Of a stretch of 64,000 bases of DNA, positions 18,163-27,502 are shown one piece after another. The position numbers and the translations under genes were made by a program. Source of the DNA: CAIWHR01 sp963811685 (GTDB taxonomy: Bacteria; Pseudomonadota; Gammaproteobacteria; Burkholderiales; Casimicrobiaceae); NCBI GenBank assembly GCA_963811685.1, contig CAWESK010000010.1, forward strand, positions 248,001 to 312,000, given 5' to 3'. The notes beneath the pieces were generated by a model. The model worked only from the letters and a program-made list of their open reading frames with translations. It made no database searches and was not told the origin of the DNA. Position 1 is the stretch's first letter; each line of letters starts with the position of its first letter.

Positions 18163-20310
18163 TCACGACGGAATGGCCTTCTGAACCCAGAACTTGTACA
18201 TTCCCGCGAATGTATCGGGGAACGCGATCTCGTACAGGCGCCAGTTGTCGAGATTGGTTCGCGTCGAGTCGTCCGGGTACCGCTTCGCGTAGTCCTTGAT
18301 CACATTTGAGTCCAGCACAAACCCGATGAACTGGAGGCCCGCTTGTTCCAGCGCCGCCTTGATCCCGGGCATCGTAAACCTGTGCTCCTGAACGTGGAAC
18401 AAGAGGTCGCGGCATTCGCTCGTCGCGTAGAAATCGAACGACGCCGTCAGTTGGTCAAATCGACTGCCGCTCGCGATCAGGTCCTGTCGACAGCGCCGAA
18501 TGTCTTCCGGAGACGAAGCATAGCCACGCTCGGCGATGAAGTGCCTCGTTTCGACCACCACTCGCCGCGCGGCCTCGCTATACAAGCCGAGGCGCATGAA
18601 CCCGCCGGGTCGGAGCAGCGACAGCAGCTCCCGCAATCCCACGAGCGGATCCTCCAAATGGTGCAGCACGCCACTCGACGAGATGACATCAAACGTTCGA
18701 CCGATCGCTCGCACGTTCAGGATATCGCCCTGCGCGTACTCGATGTTCGCTAAGCCCGATTCGCGAGTCTTGCGCGCCGCGTAGCTCAGACTCGACAAAC
18801 TCAAATCGATCGCGAGGATCCGGGCCTCCGGAAGCGCCCGCGCTGCTTCGATTGACTCCGCACCAGTACCACACCCGGCGATAAGCATGTCGATTTGGCC
18901 GCCCTTGCCGAGCGTGCGCAACGGTGCGGTAGGAAATTGCCTGCGCAGGTACGCGTCGATCGACGGAGCTTTGCGTGAGGTTGGCAGCCTGACCCACCGC
19001 GGATACGGACTTTCTTCATATTGTTGCCGCACCGAGGTCGATACGCCGGCGTCGATCGGCGTGAGCCGAGGCATCGAGGAGCGCAGACGCTGCTCTTCCA
19101 TGGGCTCGACGACTTGCTGCTCGAGCAGTGCGCGGATCGATTCAGGATGTGCGCGGCCCAGGAGCGCTTCCGAACCGGGGATCGAGAACAATGGAAAGTA
19201 CGCCGCGATCGTTGCGATTAGCAACGCCGGTGTCGCTAGTCCTCCTTGGAGCGCGGAAATGATGTTTTGTCGAAGTCGAGTTGCCCGTTCGAACTCTTCG
19301 TTGCTTCGAAAGAACACGTATTCGTTGATGAAGCATTGCTGCGCGAGAGCACAGTAGAACGCGAGGATGTCGTCCGGCGGGCCGAGGCCGGGCCCCGTTG
19401 CGAGCGCCGCGTCCAGCATCGTCCGTCTGACCATCGTCAGGCAGTGCTCCAGCGCGACGTCGCAAACGGGAAAAGCTCCGAGCGACGCGCGCAGCACGGG
19501 ATCGCGGGACATCGCAACCAGGCCGGACGTCCCGAAGAGTTCTATGGCCGCGAGCGTGTTTGGCCAAGCGTCCTCTGCCCGTGCAATGCACTCCCGAATT
19601 TCCGGATCCGCTTTGATAAGGCTGGCGGCCGTTCTCGAGAGTTCCATTCTCGGCGCCCACGTCTCCGATATCGCGCGCGCGACAAGCAAACGAATCGATT
19701 CGTCGCTTCCGCCGAAATCAAGATTCTTGATGCATTGAACAAAGTTTGTCTTGAATTCGGCCCGCTCGTCCAATTGGAGCGCACGCTGAAAGCTGGCGGC
19801 CGCGGCACCCAACTGCCCGAGTCCAGTCAGCGCATTGGCGCGGTTATTGTGGGCGATAGCGTTGGTTGGGTCGAAGAAAATGGCTTCGTCGTAGCTCTCG
19901 ACCGCCTGTTCCAATTGACCCCGGGTCTCGAGCACCAGGCCGAGGTTGATGTACGCTTCAGTTAAGTTCGGCTTTAGGACAATTGCCTCGCGATAGGTAG
20001 CAAGTGCTTCGTCAAAGTTACCCTGTTCCCGGAGCGCATCGCCGAGACTCATTCGCGCCGGGGCGTAGTCGGGTTTGATCGCCAGTGCCCTGCGAAAACT
20101 CGAAACAGCCTCCTCTAGCTTCCGTTGCTCTTTGAGTACGTTTCCGAGGTTGAAATGAGCGACGGCAAGATCCGGCATCAGCGAAATTGCCGTGCGGCAG
20201 CTGGCAGCAGCTTCGTCCAGTCTTCCAAGTCGCTGCAGCATTGCGCCCAAATTTGTGTGCACTTCAACAAGATTCGGATTGAGTGCAAGTACCTTGTGGC
20301 AACTTTCCAC
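18163..20310 (-). CDS. TPR-repeat protein with C-terminal SAM-dependent methyltransferase
   Basis: A 715-residue protein. Residues 1-195 are tandem 34-residue TPRs (AHFNLGNVLKEQRKLEEAV, AYINLGLVLETRGQLEQAV). A middle alpha-helical region of unknown function carries ESPYPRW near 420. Residues about 470-620 are a class I methyltransferase with motif I MLIAGCGTGAESIEAAR and SSGVLHHLEDPLVGLRELL. Similar TPR-methyltransferases occur beside TPR glycosyltransferases in proteobacteria, but a defined substrate is not known to me. The first available start is GTG 20310, yet TPR coding (ETHYNLANALREQGDLTEAV) continues upstream to about 20395 with no usual start codon. Either an indel hides the start or the gene was read from the preceding ATP-grasp frame. 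GC is lower than in neighbouring genes. Confidence 0.8.
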   Translation of the reverse strand: MESCHKVLALNPNLVEVHTNLGAMLQRLGRLDEAAASCRTAISLMPDLAVAHFNLGNVLKEQRKLEEAVSSFRRALAIKPDYAPARMSLGDALREQGNFDEALATYREAIVLKPNLTEAYINLGLVLETRGQLEQAVESYDEAIFFDPTNAIAHNNRANALTGLGQLGAAAASFQRALQLDERAEFKTNFVQCIKNLDFGGSDESIRLLVARAISETWAPRMELSRTAASLIKADPEIRECIARAEDAWPNTLAAIELFGTSGLVAMSRDPVLRASLGAFPVCDVALEHCLTMVRRTMLDAALATGPGLGPPDDILAFYCALAQQCFINEYVFFRSNEEFERATRLRQNIISALQGGLATPALLIATIAAYFPLFSIPGSEALLGRAHPESIRALLEQQVVEPMEEQRLRSSMPRLTPIDAGVSTSVRQQYEESPYPRWVRLPTSRKAPSIDAYLRRQFPTAPLRTLGKGGQIDMLIAGCGTGAESIEAARALPEARILAIDLSLSSLSYAARKTRESGLANIEYAQGDILNVRAIGRTFDVISSSGVLHHLEDPLVGLRELLSLLRPGGFMRLGLYSEAARRVVVETRHFIAERGYASSPEDIRRCRQDLIASGSRFDQLTASFDFYATSECRDLLFHVQEHRFTMPGIKAALEQAGLQFIGFVLDSNVIKDYAKRYPDDSTRTNLDNWRLYEIAFPDTFAGMYKFWVQKAIPS

Positions 20311-20395
20311 CGCTTCGGTTAGATCGCCCTGTTCCCTCAGAGCGTTCGCGAGGTTGTAGTGCGTCTCAAGAGAGTCGGATCCTGGCGAAACGGTG

Positions 20396-21656
20396 CTACG
20401 GGAGTCGTCGGACTGCCGACCCCTTGGGTGCGTGAATCCCGAGCCGAGCCCGCTCGGAGATCATTTCCTGGAAAGCCGTGAAGATGCGGCGCATTGCGGG
20501 TCGCTTGTACGGATACAATGCGCGGTCGTCGAAGTCATGAACGATTGCTGCATTGTCGACTTCGAAGACGAGCAGCCTCCCGTCTGAAGTTTCCGCGCAA
20601 TCGATCGTCAGGTAGTCCAATCCCAGCTGATCGTGAATCGCCGCCAGGCTCTGCCCGTGTCTGCTGGCGAAGGAGTGCTCGAACTCGGCGAAAAACTGCT
20701 CTTCCTCACGCCTCTTCGACGCGCTCTCGTCCATGTTCGCATTGACGTAATGGACCATCGAGTTCGATGAAATAGCCAGATGGCAGCCGAACGGTGTTCC
20801 ATCGACGAGAACGATCCGATATTTCTTGTATTGCCGGTCCGGCGACCGGTAGTCGATGAAATTCGAGATATAGAATTCCGGATTCGGGAGCTCCGAGAGA
20901 TAGGCCTTGAGTTCCGTCTGGTTTTCGATCATCAGGAGACCCTTGCCGCCCTGCGAATCGAGTGGACGCACGATGATCGGGAACCGGCCGCCCTGCATGA
21001 GCACTTCAAGCGATTTCTCCCCTCGGTGCACTGCGAGGAGGCTGTTCGCGGCTGACGGTCACTGTGGCAGGCATTGCCGTACCTGGGAGCGACTGCAGCA
21101 GTTCCGACACGCGATCGCGAGTCAGCAAACGGATCCGTGCGGGTGAATTGAGAACCGGTCGACGCGTAAGGTGGGGAAGCTCCGCGAGCTGGCCGAGCAG
21201 AATCTGGTTTGCACTGGATTCGCCGACCGCCACAAACACGACGTCATGATCTGGCAACGGCGTAGGGAGCGGCCGGCCGGGCAGCACGTAGACCAGCGTG
21301 AGCCGCACGTCAGCGCCTTCGAGCAGGCAGTCGACGGGCGTGTTCGACGTCATGTCTCCGGGCGCCATCGGCACCAGCAGTTTCAGCGCACCTGGATTCG
21401 TTGGCGGAGCGAGCTCGTAGAGCTGCTGCAGATCGAGCGCGCGTTTCTGGTAGTCGAATGCGAATTTCCGCATCGCCGGATTCGCAGTGAAGAACAGCAG
21501 CGTCGACAGATCCAGCAGTGCGCCTGCGTCCATCGGAGCCTTGGCCACGCGCGCTTCCATACTGGAACCAAGTTCCGACAAACTGTGTCCGGATCCGAGC
21601 ATCCTCGCCAGCCCGGCAAATCCAATCAGCAATGAAGCGCGGTCGTTGATGTGCAC
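20396..21656 (-). CDS. ATP-grasp domain protein (RimK/glutathione-synthetase-like fold), one frameshift
   Basis: About 419 residues after correction. The N-terminal half is an all-alpha region (LIGFAGLARMLGSGHSL, LLDLSTLLFFTANPAMRK) followed by NSPARIRLLTRDRVSELLQS. The ATP-grasp part has FPIIVRPLDSQGGKGLLMIE (glycine-rich ATP loop), a lysine-rich KKYRIVLVDG strand, and DYLTIDCAETSDGRLLVFEVDNAAIVHD (metal and nucleotide acids). An extra base near 21053-21060 breaks the frame; removal joins MPATVTVS to ANSLLAVHRGEKSLEVL. GTG 21656 has GAGG seven bases upstream. Such enzymes ligate carboxylates to amines or thiols; the substrate here is unknown. It lies between a TPR/OGT-like gene and a TPR-methyltransferase, all transcribed together. 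Confidence 0.78.
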
Positions 21657-21705
21657 TGTGCTGCCTCGATCCAGTTGAAAGCCAGCAACTTGTCGACGTC
21701 TGTCA

Positions 21706-23722
21706 CTATATGGCCGGTACCTCACGTGTCTGATCCAGACACCACGCCTGCCACATTTCGCGGTAAGCATGCTCGAGGTCTTCGACGAAGGCTTCAGTGT
21801 TCATCAACGGCGATGTCTCAAGACGTTCGCGAAGCGTTTGGCGCAGCAGCAGTCTCATCGCGCTATCCGACGCGAGTCGAACGTTCTTATCCACATACTC
21901 CGATACGGTAGTCGCCAGCAACTCGGGAGCTCCGAGCGTCGAGTTGATGCTGAAGCTTCCGCGGCCAATGGCGCGCTCGTCTCGAAGCGAAACCAACGGA
22001 ACCCCCATCCAAAGGGTATCAAGCGTCGTGGTTGCGCCGTTGTATGGAAATGAATCGAGCGCAATGTCCACGTCGGAAATCGCGGCAAAATATTTCAGGA
22101 CATCGACACGGCCATAGAGGGAGGCGCGAGTCGGATCAAGCCCCGCTCGCGCCAGGCGCTCGAGGAACGCTGTTCTCGTCCTTCCCTCGGGCACGCCGTA
22201 AACGCGAAGCTTCGCCGCCGGCAATCGAGCCAAAATCAAACACCAGAGGCGGATGCAGGCGTCGCTGATTTTCGGGAATTGATTGAACGAACCAAATATC
22301 AGCGCCTCGTGTTCTCTCGGCATGGGGACGATCGGCCAGAGCGACCGAATACGCCGGCTTGTAACACCATTGACTATGCGGCATTCGCCAGAGGCGTTCG
22401 GTGTGCAGCGATTCGGCTTCAGGCGACGGATCGTGTACCGATCGCATATGCGGTAGTTCATCGAAGCGAGTCCGGTCGTGTTCAGATAACCCAACCACGT
22501 GACCTGGACCGGAGTCGGGCGGTGCGCGAATACGCTGAGAGCGTGATTCCGAGGTGTGCCCGGACAGGTCAATGAGAATGTCGATTCCGTCGCGCCTGAT
22601 GCGGCTCAGCGACGTCCGTGTCGCTCTGACGCCGCTAATAGCGATGCCAGTGCGCGACCGCAGCGCTTCAGAATTTCGCGTGAAACCATCGTCGACGGAA
22701 TTGATTGGCGTAACAATGAACCTCGAATTGTCTACGGTCGTGACGCTCGAAGGACCGGACGAATGAATAGCGCAACCGGATGCTGTCGAAAATCGCCCGA
22801 AACGTACCCGACTCTTGAGCGGTGCGATCGGGATCGAGCTGGTTGGCGAATGCGGTCGGCGGCGGGACCCGCCGCCGCGTCGATCAGCGCACCAATCCGC
22901 TGATGCTCCGCGAAAGATGCGATGTCCGCGTCCAGGTCGTCGCGCAGGTTCAGCGAAAACAGTGCCGTCGGCGAAAGCGCGTCTTGCGTGTCCGGCATCG
23001 CATCGGGCGATGCGATGGCTGCGCGAAACAAAGGTTCCGCGTCGCGCGGCTCGACCCGTCTTGACATACATCGAGGCGAGCATGGCGTTCAGCGGCGCCA
23101 CTTCAGGATTGAGCGCAATGGCACGGCGGATCACTGTCTTCGGCGTCGTCGACGCGATCCTGCGCGAGCAGGATTGCCCGCCAGGTTGTTCGCGGCCATC
23201 GGCGATTGCGGACCGCAGTTCGAGACGCACTGCGAAGCTGCGACTTCGGCCTCGTCGAGCGCGACCGCTTGTCGTCAGCACATCGGCGAGAAAGATCGCC
23301 GCGTCGGCCATGTTCGGCTGCAGGCGAAGGGCTTCGCGCAATTCGCGCTCGGCGTCGGAGGTGATACATTCAATCGGGCGAGCAGGGCGCCGAGATTGTA
23401 ATGCGCGGGCGCGTTTTCCGGCGCCAGCTCGAAGGGCCGTTCGCTGCGCGACGACGGCCTCGTCGAAGTTGGCCCATCAACTGGAGCGCGTTGCCGACAT
23501 TGACCCAGGCGCGCGCGAAATCGGGGGCGACATCCGGATGCTTGACGATAGCGCTTGAGCGCCGATGCGAAATCGCCGTTGTCTTCCAGCGCATTGCCTT
23601 GCGCGATCAGTTCCTCGGCGCGCTGCTATCGATTGCGTCGAAGTAGCATCGGCGTATGCGCCTCCACTGCACGGCGTGATAGCGTTGCCGCCGCTGAACA
23701 GCCATTCCTTCAAGGGAACCAT
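21706..23722 (-). CDS. TPR-containing O-GlcNAc-transferase-like glycosyltransferase (GT41/SPINDLY type), many frameshifts
   Basis: The conceptual product is about 670 residues: N-terminal TPRs (NALEDNGDFASALKRYR, FARAWVNVGNALQLMGQ) then the OGT catalytic region. RVGYVSGDFRQHPVALFI (about 22790), DGIDILIDLSGHTS (about 22580), PVQVTWLGYLNTTGL (about 22500), FGSFNQFPKIS, and SFPYNGATTTLDTLWMGVPLVSL (about 22010) are diagnostic of GT41. The last 290 residues to the stop at 21706 are intact. Upstream at least seven reading-frame changes are needed, roughly one per 100-150 nt. This could be true decay, but neighbouring essential genes show the same error pattern. The start MVPLKEWLF at 23722 is tentative. 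GT41 enzymes modify protein Ser/Thr, in bacteria often flagellin or adhesins. Confidence 0.75.
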
Positions 23723-23791
23723 TTGCGCTACTTTGCCTGGTCCGGTTGATAATCGTCAAATGTACGCGTCTAATCGCGAGGGCCCGCTGAG

Positions 23792-24088
23792 ATGCTATTC
23801 AAAATGGTTTGACGCCACTGCGGCAGTGGCATTTGGCGAGCACATGGCGGCGGAGGTCGCCAGGATCGTTCCGCTCGACGCGAGCCGGGCCACGCGGAAA
23901 AGCGCGAACAAGCAGCTCGACAAGTTTCAGCGCGCCATCATGCACGCGAGCGACCTCGGGCGCAAGGCCGTCTCAACATCTACACGAAAGCGCGCTGCGC
24001 CAACACGCTGCGCTGGTCGCTGCTCGACAAGGGCTATCCGAAGCCGTTCGTCGAAGAGGTCGTGCGGCTCGTCATCACGCGCCTTTGA
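23792..24088 (+). CDS. Small protein of unknown function, 98 residues (reconstructed across two frameshifts)
   Basis: Three short frames join into one protein. It begins MLFKWFDATAAVAFGEHM, continues AAEVARIVPLDASRATRK and DKFQRAIMHASDLGRKA, then NIYTKARCANTLRWSLLDKG and YPKPFVEEVVRLVITRL. One extra A in the run near 23802-23805 and one missing base near 23970 account for the breaks; the two changes cancel, leaving 297 nt. The chain is mostly helical with basic patches and no signal peptide. I do not recognise the family. It is divergent from the OGT-like gene (69 nt apart), so may be regulated with it, and its end overlaps the glpK end by 14 nt on the opposite strand. Confidence 0.6.
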
Positions 24089-25600
24089 CGCGCGCGACGG
24101 CGCGGTCCCAGCCCGCGCGCAATTCGGCTGCGCGGCCGGGCGGCATCGCCGGCTCGAACACGCGGTCGACGCGCCAGTTGGTCGCGACATCGGCGGCATC
24201 CTTCCAGTAGCCGACGGCGAGCCCGGCGAGATAGCCGGCGCCGAGCGCCGTCGTCTCCAGGACCCGCGGGCGAACCACCGGCACGCCGAGAATGTCCGCC
24301 TGGAACTGCATCAGCAGATTGTTGGCCGTCGCCGCCGTCGACGCGCAGCTCGGAGAGCTTGACAGGTTGTTCGCCGTCGCTCCGCCATCGACGCGCAGCT
24401 CGGAGAGCTTGATGCGCGCATCCTTTTCCATCGCCGAGAGGAGGTCGGCGCTCTGGTACGCGATCGACTCGAGCGCCGCCCGCGCGACATGCGCCGACGT
24501 CGCGCCCCGCGTGAGGCCGAGAATCGCGCCGCGCGCGTGAGGGTCCCAGTGCGGCGCGCCCAATCCGGCGAACGCGGGCACGACGTACACGCCGCCGTTG
24601 TCGGGGACGCTTGCCGCGAGGGCCTCGACCTCGGACGGCGGTGCGGATGATCTTGAGGCCGTCGCGCAGCCACTGGACGACTGCGCCGCCGATGAATACG
24701 CTGCCTTCGAGCGCGTAATCGAGGCGGCCGTCGCGCCGCCACGCGACGGTGGTCAGCAGCTGATTCGCCGAAGCCATCGCCTGCGCGCCGGTGTTCATCA
24801 GCAGGAAGCACCCGGTTCCGTAGGTGTTCTTGGCGAGTCCCGGCGAATGGCACGCCTGGCCGAACAGCGCGGCCTGCTGATCGCCGGCGATCCCTGCGAT
24901 CGGCAGCGCGACGCCATCGACGATTGCCTCTGCGCAGACGCCGGACGAGTCGACGATGCGCGGCAGCAAGGCACGCGGGATGTCGAGGAGGCGCAGCAGA
25001 TCGTCGTCCCAGTCGCCGGTGTGGATGTTGAAGAGCAACGTGCGGCTCGCGTTCGACGCGTCGGTGACGTGCGCGCGGCCTTCGGAGAGGTTCCAGACGA
25101 GCCACGAGTCGATGGTGCCGAAGGCGAGCTCGCCGCGGGTCGCGCGCGCGCGGGCGCCGGGCACGTGATCGAGCAGCCACTTGAGCTTGGTGCCGGAGAA
25201 ATAGGCGTCGATGACGAGGCCCGTCTTCGCCGCGATGGTTCCGGCGTGTCCCGCGGCCTTGAGCTCGTCGCATTGCGCCGCGGTACGGCGGTCCTGCCAG
25301 ACGATCGCGTTCGCGATCGGCCTTCCTGACGAGCGCTCCCATACGAGCGTCGTCTCGCGCTGATTGGTGATGCCGATCGCGGCGATGTCCGCCGCGCGAA
25401 CCGACGGCCTTGGCCAGCACTTCGTGCATCACCCCGGCCTGCGTCGCCCAGATTTCCGTTGCGTCGTGCTCGACCCATCCCGGCTGCGGAAAGATCTGCC
25501 GGAACTCGCGCTGCGCGGATGCCTTGACGCCGCCGGCGCGATCGAACAGCAGCGCGCGGGAGCTCGTCGTGCCCTGGTCGAGGGCCAGGATGTGGGCCAT
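24075..25600 (-). CDS. glpK: Glycerol kinase GlpK (frameshifts and a local duplication)
   Basis: ATP-dependent phosphorylation of glycerol to sn-glycerol-3-phosphate. Starts MAHILALDQGTTSSRALLFD, the phosphate-binding loop of FGGY kinases, and contains GWVEHDATEIW, AGIAGDQQAALFGQAC, NTYGTGCFLLMNTG, YVVPAFAGLGAPHWDP and LAVGYWKDAADVATNW. Extra G residues near 25400 and 24640 break the frame, and an imperfect 48-50 bp tandem duplication at 24313-24412 repeats the KLSELRVDGGATANN segment. The corrected single-copy protein is close to the usual 500 residues. AGGA precedes ATG 25600. Its product feeds the same pool as the ugp operon 8 kb away. Confidence 0.88.
24313..24412. repeat. Imperfect tandem duplication inside glpK, offset 50 bp
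   Basis: A 25-nt stretch ending GCTCGGAGAGCTTGA occurs at 24338-24362 and again at 24388-24412, each preceded by a similar noisy 20-odd bases. The right copy codes cleanly for the GlpK segment; the left copy differs by indels. Because 50 is not a multiple of three, the duplication also shifts the frame. A read-consensus or assembly artefact is more likely than a real duplication. Confidence 0.8.
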
Positions 25601-25760
25601 GCGGATCCTCGTGATCGATCGCGGCGCGAAGGCGCGTCGGGTTGCGGCACGCCTCCGGCACAGCGTAAAATACGCTGTTGTCCGTCATTGTAGCGAGCGT
25701 GGCAATTGGCCGCGCAAGCCTGCAGCCGGTCCTCGCGTCCGCCCACTCCGTTTCTCTCCG

Positions 25761-26327
25761 ATGCCGCTCCCGCCCAGCCCCGTTCCGCGCCAGCGCCTGC
25801 ATCAGCGCAGCATCACCTACGATGGCTTTCGCCGCGACGACGGTCTCTTCGATATCGACGCGCATCTGGTCGACGCGAAGGATCACGATTTCGAGCTGCT
25901 GACGGGAGTTCGCCCCGCGCGCGAGGCCGTGCACGACATGTGGGTGCGGGTGACGATCGATACGCAGTTCGTGATTCACGCGATCGAGGTGCATACCGAC
26001 AGCATGCCGTATCCGGGCGCGTGCGACCGCATCGAGCCATCGTACGCAAAGCTCGTCGGCGCCAATCTCGTGCAGGGGTTTCGCAAGCGCCTGCACGACG
26101 ACATGGGCGGCACGCGCGGCTGCACGCACGTCACCGAGCTGCTGGGCTCGCTGCCCACGGCGGCGGTGCAGACCTTCGCCGGGCTGCGGCGCGAGGACGA
26201 AGGCGATCACAAGCCTTTCCAGCTCGACCGCTGCCACGCGCTCGAGACCACCACCGACAACGTCCGCCGCTACTATCCGAAGTGGTACCGGGGCGCGCAA
26301 TCGCCCGCAACGCAGGAGCCCGCGTGA
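25761..26327 (+). CDS. DUF2889 domain protein
   Basis: A 188-residue cytosolic protein of unknown function. It carries the DUF2889 pattern: RQRLHQRSITYDGFRRDDGLFDI near the N-terminus (broken as RQRLHQRSI, then GFRRDDGLFDIDA), HDMWVRVTIDT, MPYPGACDRIEPSYAKLVG, and GTRGCTHVTELLGSLP. Residues 158-172 read CHALETTTDNVRRYYP, also conserved. The stop overlaps the sucC start (GTGA), so expression is probably coupled to succinyl-CoA synthetase. As I recall, the same neighbour order, DUF2889-sucC-sucD, is common in Burkholderiales. Confidence 0.85.
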   Translation: MPLPPSPVPRQRLHQRSITYDGFRRDDGLFDIDAHLVDAKDHDFELLTGVRPAREAVHDMWVRVTIDTQFVIHAIEVHTDSMPYPGACDRIEPSYAKLVGANLVQGFRKRLHDDMGGTRGCTHVTELLGSLPTAAVQTFAGLRREDEGDHKPFQLDRCHALETTTDNVRRYYPKWYRGAQSPATQEPA

Positions 26328-27490
26328 AAATCCACGAGTACCAAGGCAAGGAAATCTTCCGCAAATACGGAATGCCGACGCCGCGCGGCCTCCCGGCGTT
26401 CAGCGTCGACGAGGCCGTGCGCGCGGCGAAGCAGCTGGGCGGCGCCGTCTGGGTGGTCAAGGCGCAGATCCACGCGGGCGGCCGCGGCAAGGGCGGCGGC
26501 GTCAAGGTCGCGAAATCGCTCGACGAGGTGCGGCAGCGCGCGAGCGAGATTCTCGGCATGCAGCTCGTCACGCATCAGACCGGCCCCGACGGGCAGAAGG
26601 TGCGCCGGCTGCTGGTCGAGGAGGGCGCCGACATCAGGAAGGAGCTCTACGTCGGGATGGTGGTCGACCGCGGCACCCAGCGCGTCGTGCTGATGGCAAG
26701 CTCCGAAGGCGGGATGGACATCGAGGAAGTCGCCGCGAAAACCCCCGAGAAGATCCACAAGGTGTTCATCGACCCGGCGACCGGCCTGACCGACGCCGAG
26801 GCCGACGACGTCGCGCGCAAGATCGGCGTTCCGGACGCGAGCGTGCCGCAGGCGCGGGCGGTGCTGCAGGGGCTTTATCGCGCCTTCGACGGGACCGATG
26901 CGTCGCTTGCGGAGATCAATCCGCTGGTGATCACCGGCGACGGCCGTGTGGTCGCGCTCGACGCCAAGCTCAACTTCGATTCGAACGGGCTCTTCCGCCA
27001 TCCCGAGATCGTCGCGATGCGCGACCTCGACGAGGAAGATCCCGCCGAGGTCGAAGCGTCGAAATACGACCTCTCGTACATCTCGCTCGACGGCAACATC
27101 GGGTGCCTCGTCAACGGCGCCGGCCTTGCGATGGCGACGATGGACGTGATCAAGCTCTACGGCGGCGAGCCCGCCAACTTTCTCGACGTCGGTGGCGGCG
27201 CGACGGCGGAAAAGGTCACGGAAGCATTCAAGATCATGCTCCTCAACCCCAAGCTCAAGGCAATCCTGGTCAACATCTTCGGCGGCATCATGAAATGCGA
27301 CACGATCGCCGAAGGCATCGTGGCGGCGTCGAAGGCGGTGTCGCTCAACGTGCCTCTCGTCGTGCGCATGAAAGGCACCAACGAGGACATCGGCAGGAAG
27401 ATCCTGGCCGACTCGGGGCTGCCGATCATCACCGCGAACAACATGGCGGAGGCGGCGGAAAAGGTCGTCGCCGCGACAAGAAAACAATAA
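26324..27490 (+). CDS. sucC: Succinyl-CoA synthetase (ADP-forming) beta subunit
   Basis: A 388-residue ATP-grasp subunit of the TCA-cycle enzyme making succinate and ATP from succinyl-CoA. It starts VKIHEYQGKEIFRKYG from GTG 26324, overlapping the previous stop, with AGGAG upstream. Clear motifs are VVKAQIHAGGRGKGGGVKVA (nucleotide loop), EINPLVITGDGRVVALDAKL (metal-binding) and NIFGGIMKCDTIAEGIV near the C-terminus. Length equals the usual SucC. sucD follows after 12 nt. Confidence 0.97.
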   Translation: MKIHEYQGKEIFRKYGMPTPRGLPAFSVDEAVRAAKQLGGAVWVVKAQIHAGGRGKGGGVKVAKSLDEVRQRASEILGMQLVTHQTGPDGQKVRRLLVEEGADIRKELYVGMVVDRGTQRVVLMASSEGGMDIEEVAAKTPEKIHKVFIDPATGLTDAEADDVARKIGVPDASVPQARAVLQGLYRAFDGTDASLAEINPLVITGDGRVVALDAKLNFDSNGLFRHPEIVAMRDLDEEDPAEVEASKYDLSYISLDGNIGCLVNGAGLAMATMDVIKLYGGEPANFLDVGGGATAEKVTEAFKIMLLNPKLKAILVNIFGGIMKCDTIAEGIVAASKAVSLNVPLVVRMKGTNEDIGRKILADSGLPIITANNMAEAAEKVVAATRKQ

Positions 27491-27502
27491 GGGGCAGCGA
27501 CG

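Noticed and set aside
21706..23722. Calling the GT41-like gene a pseudogene
   Set aside because: The number of breaks is high, but essential neighbours show the same kind of error, so decay cannot be distinguished from sequencing error.
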